From contig JBFJTN010000126.1 of the NCBI GenBank assembly GCA_041625325.1, positions 1 to 10,273 on the forward strand: a stretch of DNA of 10,273 nucleotides. Direction: 5' to 3'. Within the stretch, counting starts at the first letter, position 1. Each line of letters starts with the position of its first letter. Shown piece after piece: positions 6,342 to 10,273 of the stretch. The position numbers and the translations under genes are program-made. The DNA comes from Oceanococcus sp041625325. GTDB lineage: Bacteria > Pseudomonadota > Gammaproteobacteria > Nevskiales > Oceanococcaceae. The notes under the pieces were generated by a model. The model saw only the letters and a list, made by a program, of their open reading frames with translations. It was not told the DNA's origin and ran no database searches.

Positions 6342-7583
6342 ATGCAATCGCACATGCGTCAATGGGGGGGTGTGCTGGCCTGCCTGCTGCTTGCGGCCTG
6401 CGCAGGATCGGGAGAGAGAATCAGTGACGGCGCCATGGCCTCGCTGCAGCAATCGCTGCAGGGGAAACGCGTCAGCGCGCTGATTGACGGCTGCGTGATT
6501 CGGGACACGGTGGGTGAGGATTTCATCCTGGTTCGGAAATCCGAGCTCCTTGCCGAGGCGCTGATGCTGCGGCTTGACGCGATTGCCGAGCGCGAGGGTA
6601 TGAGCCTGCGCCGGGTCGAACAGTCATTGCTGTGCAGTCGACTGGATCAGCAGGAGCGCGCTGGGTACACGATCGCGGAAGCCGAGCCTGGCCAGGCGCA
6701 GGCGACCGGTCTGTACAGCCGGCGTCGCTCCACGGGGCTGGACCAGGACAGTCTGGATCTGATCCAGTTCTTCATCCACAAGACGCGCGTGGCGGCGGGC
6801 TTCGAGGACGGCCGCCAGGCCGCGCAGGTGCCCGGCGCCCTGGACATGAGGGACGAGCAGCTGCGCGAGATCGGCAGAATCCTGGACGCCGATCAGGTCC
6901 TGCTGCTGGAAGGTACGGGGTATTCCGTCTCTGGCGCGAAGCAGATCTCGCAGGGCCTTTTGACCGCAGTGGCCTCGCTGCTGGTCAGTGGTGGCGCCGT
7001 GGCGACCAGCAGCGCCCCGCTTGACGGCTTGACGCATTCTGCGGCGCTGGTGGACCTGGCCTCCGGGCAGGTCAGCTGGGCCCGATCGGGCAAGCCGAGC
7101 CCCGCCAATCCGCTCGACGTGGCGGATCTTTCGGGCGCCTGGTCGCGGGATATCCTGGCGCCGCTGTTCGCCGAGGATCTGCGGGAAACCGTGGATCTCG
7201 GTCAGGCAGCAGACGCGGACACTGCGCCGCGCCAGTCGGTGACGCCTCAGGTCGCCACCGGCCAGCCGCTTCCGGCACCCAGGCCGGACCGTCCGTCCGC
7301 CAGCCCGGGGCCGGTGTTCGCCGCGGCGGCCCCGCCGCCTCCGGAGAAAGTGGCCATGCCCGTGCCGCGTTTTCAGAAGGGGGCAAGCATCAGGCTGGGC
7401 AGCGCCTTGTCGCTCCGGAGCAGGCCGGCCGGCACGGAGCCCGTCAGCGCTGCAGTTCCGGCCGGTGCGACCGTGTCGATCGTCAGTCGCCGGCTCGAGC
7501 AGGGACAATACTGGTGGTATGTCAGTGCGGACGCGGCGCAGGGCTGGGTGGCCGACAGCGCCGTCCAGCAGGCCGGACCCTGA
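6342..7583 (+). CDS. Putative outer-membrane lipoprotein with C-terminal SH3-like domain
   Basis: I do not recognise a named family. The 413-residue product starts with a short signal peptide ending LLLAAC (lipobox, lipidated Cys20). Residue 21 is Ala, so Lol export to the outer membrane is expected. Residues about 30-285 form a folded region with a GAKQ-to-VSGGAVATS glycine/alanine-rich hydrophobic stretch (198-223). The motifs DADQVLLLEGTGYSVSG (183-199) and AALVDLASGQVSWARSG (234-250) resemble the 'AD-hhh-G' and 'hhD-TG-hhW' strands of CsgG/GNA1162-type lipoproteins; this is inference from pattern only. A Pro/Ala-rich linker (about 295-343) leads to a bacterial SH3-like domain (345-408, with LSLRSRPAG, WWYVSA and GWVADS), often a cell-wall-binding module. 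GGGGAG and GGAAGG precede the ATG. A run of seven G at 6364-6370 falls in the signal-peptide codons. It appears to be a single-gene unit. Confidence 0.75.
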   Translation: MQSHMRQWGGVLACLLLAACAGSGERISDGAMASLQQSLQGKRVSALIDGCVIRDTVGEDFILVRKSELLAEALMLRLDAIAEREGMSLRRVEQSLLCSRLDQQERAGYTIAEAEPGQAQATGLYSRRRSTGLDQDSLDLIQFFIHKTRVAAGFEDGRQAAQVPGALDMRDEQLREIGRILDADQVLLLEGTGYSVSGAKQISQGLLTAVASLLVSGGAVATSSAPLDGLTHSAALVDLASGQVSWARSGKPSPANPLDVADLSGAWSRDILAPLFAEDLRETVDLGQAADADTAPRQSVTPQVATGQPLPAPRPDRPSASPGPVFAAAAPPPPEKVAMPVPRFQKGASIRLGSALSLRSRPAGTEPVSAAVPAGATVSIVSRRLEQGQYWWYVSADAAQGWVADSAVQQAGP

Positions 7584-7706
7584 TGGGTCGGTCCGTCCCG
7601 CATCTGCGTCCGGTCCATGGCTGGACTGTTGATTGTGGCCGCGGCACGCCGAGCGGCGCAGCGCATCGGCGGCCCTGCTCTAAGCTAAGATGAGCCCCGG
7701 GAGGGA

Positions 7707-8363
7707 ATGGTGACCAAACTCATACTCTGTGACGACCACCGCCTGGTGCGCGCCGGACTGCGCCGCGTGCTTGAGGACACGCCGGGCATGACCGTGGTGG
7801 GCGAGGCCGGCAGCGGTGAAGAGGTGCTGGATCTGCTCAAGCAGGTCGAGGCCGACGTGATCCTGATGGATGTGAACATGCCCGGCATCGGCGGCCTGGA
7901 GGCCACCCGCCGCATTCTGCAGCGTCATCCCAAGATGAAGGTCATCGCGGTGTCCATGCACATGGACGAACCCTACCCGAGTCGCCTGCTCAGTGCCGGT
8001 GCGCGCGGTTACATCAGCAAGGACGCCGCCGCGGACGAGGTCGTCTCCGCGATTCAGCGGGTCGCGGCCGGCGGGGTGTATGTCGCGCCCAGCGTGGCCA
8101 GCACCCTGGCCTCCAATCTGATCAGGGGCGCGGAAGCGGACAAGTCGCCCTTCGAGCGGCTGTCCCAGCGGGAGATGCAGGTCATGCTGATGGTGACCAA
8201 GGGGCATGGCAATCAGGAGATCTCCGACAGCCTGCACCTGTCGCCCAAGACCGTGAGCACCTACCGCTATCGCCTGTTCGACAAGCTGGGTGTGGCCAAC
8301 GATGTGGAACTGACCCGCATGGCCATGCGCTACGGGCTCCTGGACGAACTGGAACAGGGCTGA
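7707..8363 (+). CDS. uvrY: LuxR/FixJ-type response regulator UvrY (GacA)
   Basis: DNA-binding response regulator of the BarA/UvrY (GacS/GacA) system, which activates small RNAs that titrate CsrA/RsmA and so shifts metabolism, motility and biofilm formation. The 218 residues comprise a receiver domain (1-120) with acidic pair Asp9-Asp10, phosphoacceptor Asp55 in LMDVNMPG, Ser83 and Lys105, then a LuxR-type helix-turn-helix (about 148-208: LSQREMQVM, GNQEISDSLHLSPKTVSTYRYRLFDKL). The match to E. coli UvrY is strong throughout. A strong GGGAGGG runs to within one base of the ATG at 7707. The adjacent GTG at 7710 is better spaced and would remove one residue. The stop overlaps the uvrC start by one base (TGATG), the common gammaproteobacterial arrangement that gave the gene its name although it has no known repair role. 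Confidence 0.95.
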   Translation: MVTKLILCDDHRLVRAGLRRVLEDTPGMTVVGEAGSGEEVLDLLKQVEADVILMDVNMPGIGGLEATRRILQRHPKMKVIAVSMHMDEPYPSRLLSAGARGYISKDAAADEVVSAIQRVAAGGVYVAPSVASTLASNLIRGAEADKSPFERLSQREMQVMLMVTKGHGNQEISDSLHLSPKTVSTYRYRLFDKLGVANDVELTRMAMRYGLLDELEQG

Positions 8364-10174
8364 TGGCGGGCTTCGAGCCCGGCCCCTTTCTGCGCCGCCT
8401 GACCAGCCAGCCGGGGGTCTACCGGATGCTGGATGAGGGCGGGCAGGTGCTCTATGTCGGCAAGGCCCGCAACCTCAAGAAGCGTGTTTCCAGCTATTTC
8501 CTGCGGGCCAGTGGCAATCCGCGGATCGAGGCCATGGTGGACCAGATCGGGGCGGTTGAGGTCACCGTCACCGGTTCCGAGGACGAGGCCCTGCTGCTGG
8601 AAAGCAGCCTGATCAAGTCGCTGAAGCCGCGCTACAACGTGCAGCTGCGCGACGACAAGAGCTATCCCTACCTGCGCTTCACCGCCCATGCCTATCCGCG
8701 CATCGTGTTCCATCGCGGCGCGAAGCAGCGCGAAGAGCGCTATTTCGGGCCCTTCCCCAGCGCGGCCACGGTGCGCGAGACCATCTCCACCCTGCAGCGG
8801 GTGTTTCTGCTGCGCGGCTGCAGCGACAGCTATTTCAGCGGTCGGACGCGGCCCTGTCTGCAGCACCAGATCCGGCGCTGTTCCGCGCCCTGCGTGGGCG
8901 CGATCAGCACCGAGGCCTATGCGCGCAGCGTGCAGGGCGCCGCGGACGTGCTCAACGGGCGCACCGACAGCCTGATCCGCGATCTGCAGCAACGCATGGA
9001 TGCCGAGGCCGCCGCCCTGGATTTCGAGGCCGCCGCGCAGAGCCGCGACCGCATCGCCGCCGTGCGGCGCATGCAGGAGCAGCGGGTGGTCACCGGGCTG
9101 GATACGGATGTCGACGTGATCGTGCTGGAGCGCATGCCGGCGCTGACCGGCATCGGCATCCTGAGCGTGCGCCAGGGGCAGCACCGGGGCCAGGTGCAGC
9201 ATTACCCGAAGGTGCCCGCAGACATGGACGATGCCGAACTGATGGGCGAGTTCCTGGCCCAGCATTACACCAGCCACCCGCCGCCTGCCGAGCTGGTGCT
9301 CGGTGTGGAGCCGCAGGACGGCGAGTGGCTGGCGCACGCCCTGGCCCAGTCCAGCGGCCACGCGGTGCGCATCAAGGCCAGGGTGCGCGGCGTGCGCCGC
9401 CAGTTGCGCGATCTGGCGGGGGCCAGCCTGCGCGAGGCGATGAAGCATCGGCTGCTGTCGCGCAAGAGTGTCGGCGCTCGCATGATCGCCCTGCAGGAAC
9501 GCTTCGGCCTGAGCGCGCTGCCCGGTCGCCTGGAGTGCTTCGATATTAGCCACAGCGGTGGCGAAGCCACCACGGCCTCCTGCGTGGTGTTCGACGAGGA
9601 GGGCGCCAAGAAGGCGCATTACCGCCGCTTCGGTATCCGCGAGGTGACCGCCGGGGATGATTACGCGGCCATTGCGCAGGCGGTGCGGCGGCGTTTCAGC
9701 GGTTCCAATGCGGCGCTGCCACGCCCTGATGTGTTGCTGATCGACGGCGGCAAAGGGCAGCTGGACGCCGCGCTGGGCGAACTGGCTGCTCTGGGCGTGG
9801 AGCTGCCGCTGGTCATCGGCGTGGCCAAGGGCAGCAGCCGCAAGCCCGGCCTGGAGCAGCTGTTTCTGCCGGGGCAACGCGAGGCGGTGCGGCTGGAGGA
9901 TGACGATCCGGCCCTGCACCTGATCCAGCAGGTGCGCGACGAGGCGCACCGCTTCGCCATCACCGGGCACCGCGGGCGCAGGGCCAAGGCGCGCACGCGC
10001 TCCGAACTCGAGGAGATCAGCGGCCTGGGGCCGGCCAGGCGGCAGAGCCTGCTGCGCAGCTTCGGCGGCATGCGCCAGCTGCGCCGCGCCAGCCTGGCGG
10101 ATATCGAGAAGGTGCCAGGAATCAACCGCGCCCTGGCGCAGCGCGTGTATGATCATCTGCATGAACACGAGTAG
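8363..10174 (+). CDS. uvrC: Excinuclease ABC subunit C
   Basis: Dual-incision nuclease of nucleotide excision repair; it joins the UvrB-damaged-DNA complex and cuts on both sides of the lesion. The 603 residues match the usual length of about 610. In order: the N-terminal GIY-YIG nuclease (Gly18-Val-Tyr20, Tyr31-Val-Gly33, Arg41, catalytic Glu80 in LLLESSLIK) for the 3' cut; a Cys-containing region (CLQHQIRRCSAPC); the UvrB-binding UVR motif near residues 205-235; the RNase H-like nuclease for the 5' cut with Asp394 in DISH, Asp432/433, Asp461 in LIDGGKGQL and His529; and C-terminal helix-hairpin-helix repeats (about 545-600). All catalytic residues are present. It is translationally coupled to uvrY by a one-base overlap and ends nine bases before pgsA. 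Confidence 0.98.
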   Translation: MAGFEPGPFLRRLTSQPGVYRMLDEGGQVLYVGKARNLKKRVSSYFLRASGNPRIEAMVDQIGAVEVTVTGSEDEALLLESSLIKSLKPRYNVQLRDDKSYPYLRFTAHAYPRIVFHRGAKQREERYFGPFPSAATVRETISTLQRVFLLRGCSDSYFSGRTRPCLQHQIRRCSAPCVGAISTEAYARSVQGAADVLNGRTDSLIRDLQQRMDAEAAALDFEAAAQSRDRIAAVRRMQEQRVVTGLDTDVDVIVLERMPALTGIGILSVRQGQHRGQVQHYPKVPADMDDAELMGEFLAQHYTSHPPPAELVLGVEPQDGEWLAHALAQSSGHAVRIKARVRGVRRQLRDLAGASLREAMKHRLLSRKSVGARMIALQERFGLSALPGRLECFDISHSGGEATTASCVVFDEEGAKKAHYRRFGIREVTAGDDYAAIAQAVRRRFSGSNAALPRPDVLLIDGGKGQLDAALGELAALGVELPLVIGVAKGSSRKPGLEQLFLPGQREAVRLEDDDPALHLIQQVRDEAHRFAITGHRGRRAKARTRSELEEISGLGPARRQSLLRSFGGMRQLRRASLADIEKVPGINRALAQRVYDHLHEHE

Positions 10175-10183
10175 GTCCCGGAC

Positions 10184-10273
10184 GTGCCGCTGACGCTGCC
10201 CACGCAACTGACAATCCTCCGGGTCCTGGCGATTCCTCTGCTGGTGCTCGTTTTCTACATGGACTTCGCCCAC
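10184..10273 (+). CDS. pgsA: CDP-diacylglycerol-glycerol-3-phosphate phosphatidyltransferase, N-terminal fragment
   Basis: Inner-membrane enzyme making phosphatidylglycerophosphate, the first committed step to phosphatidylglycerol and cardiolipin. Only the first 30 codons are in the window: GTG start, then LPTQLTILRVLAIPLLVLVFY, which matches the PgsA N terminus ([21 protein letters not shown] in E. coli) and its first membrane helix. The CDP-alcohol phosphatidyltransferase motif lies beyond the edge. The in-frame uvrC TAG at 10172 rules out an earlier start. The ribosome-binding site is weak, so coupling to uvrC translation is likely. The uvrC-pgsA order is typical of gammaproteobacteria and supports the call. 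Confidence 0.88.
   Translation, partial: MPLTLPTQLTILRVLAIPLLVLVFYMDFAH

Noticed and set aside
7576..7589. GACCC-TGAT-GGGTC hairpin at the lipoprotein stop codon as a terminator
   Set aside because: The stem is only 5 bp and no T run follows. I see no convincing terminator or promoter in the 123-nt gap before uvrY.
8330..10273. A 647-codon open frame on the minus strand opposite uvrC
   Set aside because: It is antisense to a certain uvrC gene, and its Ala/Gln/His-rich composition is typical of shadow frames in high-GC coding DNA. No domain is recognisable.

Overview
The window is ordinary, high-GC (roughly 65%) chromosomal DNA from a gammaproteobacterium. The evidence is the set of full-length housekeeping genes with gammaproteobacterial relatives (PurB, DsbB, RraA, RluE, AceB/AceA, UvrY/GacA, UvrC, PgsA) and the uvrY(gacA)-uvrC-pgsA order, which is typical of that class. 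I see no insertion sequence, prophage, CRISPR array, rRNA or tRNA. A purple-sulfur or Ectothiorhodospira-like lineage is only a guess from composition and gene content.

Layout. On the minus strand, purB (adenylosuccinate lyase) runs off the left edge. Divergent from it, dsbB (disulfide-bond re-oxidation) and rraA (RraA family) lie 26 nt apart on the plus strand and probably share a transcript. rluE (23S rRNA pseudouridine synthase) follows on the minus strand. It converges on rraA, overlaps its 3' end by 95 nt, and appears to start at a CTG codon. A 146-nt region between rluE and aceB holds a good sigma70-type promoter with a perfect TATAAT and a 19-bp palindrome at the expected transcription start. 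This drives aceB (malate synthase A) and aceA (isocitrate lyase), the two enzymes of the glyoxylate shunt, which end in a strong intrinsic terminator. An intergenic stretch with two near-identical hairpin-forming direct repeats leads into an unassigned lipoprotein gene with a C-terminal SH3-like domain. Then come uvrY/gacA (response regulator), overlapping by one base with uvrC (excinuclease subunit C), and nine bases later the first 30 codons of pgsA (phosphatidylglycerophosphate synthase).

How the genes work together. aceB and aceA form one pathway (growth on acetate or fatty acids). dsbB acts with periplasmic DsbA. UvrY/GacA is a global regulator whose gene commonly sits upstream of uvrC without regulating repair. 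The remaining genes are independent housekeeping functions.

I found no convincing new system. The items most worth checking are the sequence-divergent malate synthase, which has changes at normally invariant positions; the paired hairpins ahead of the lipoprotein gene; the lipoprotein itself; and the unusual start and overprinted basic tail of RluE.
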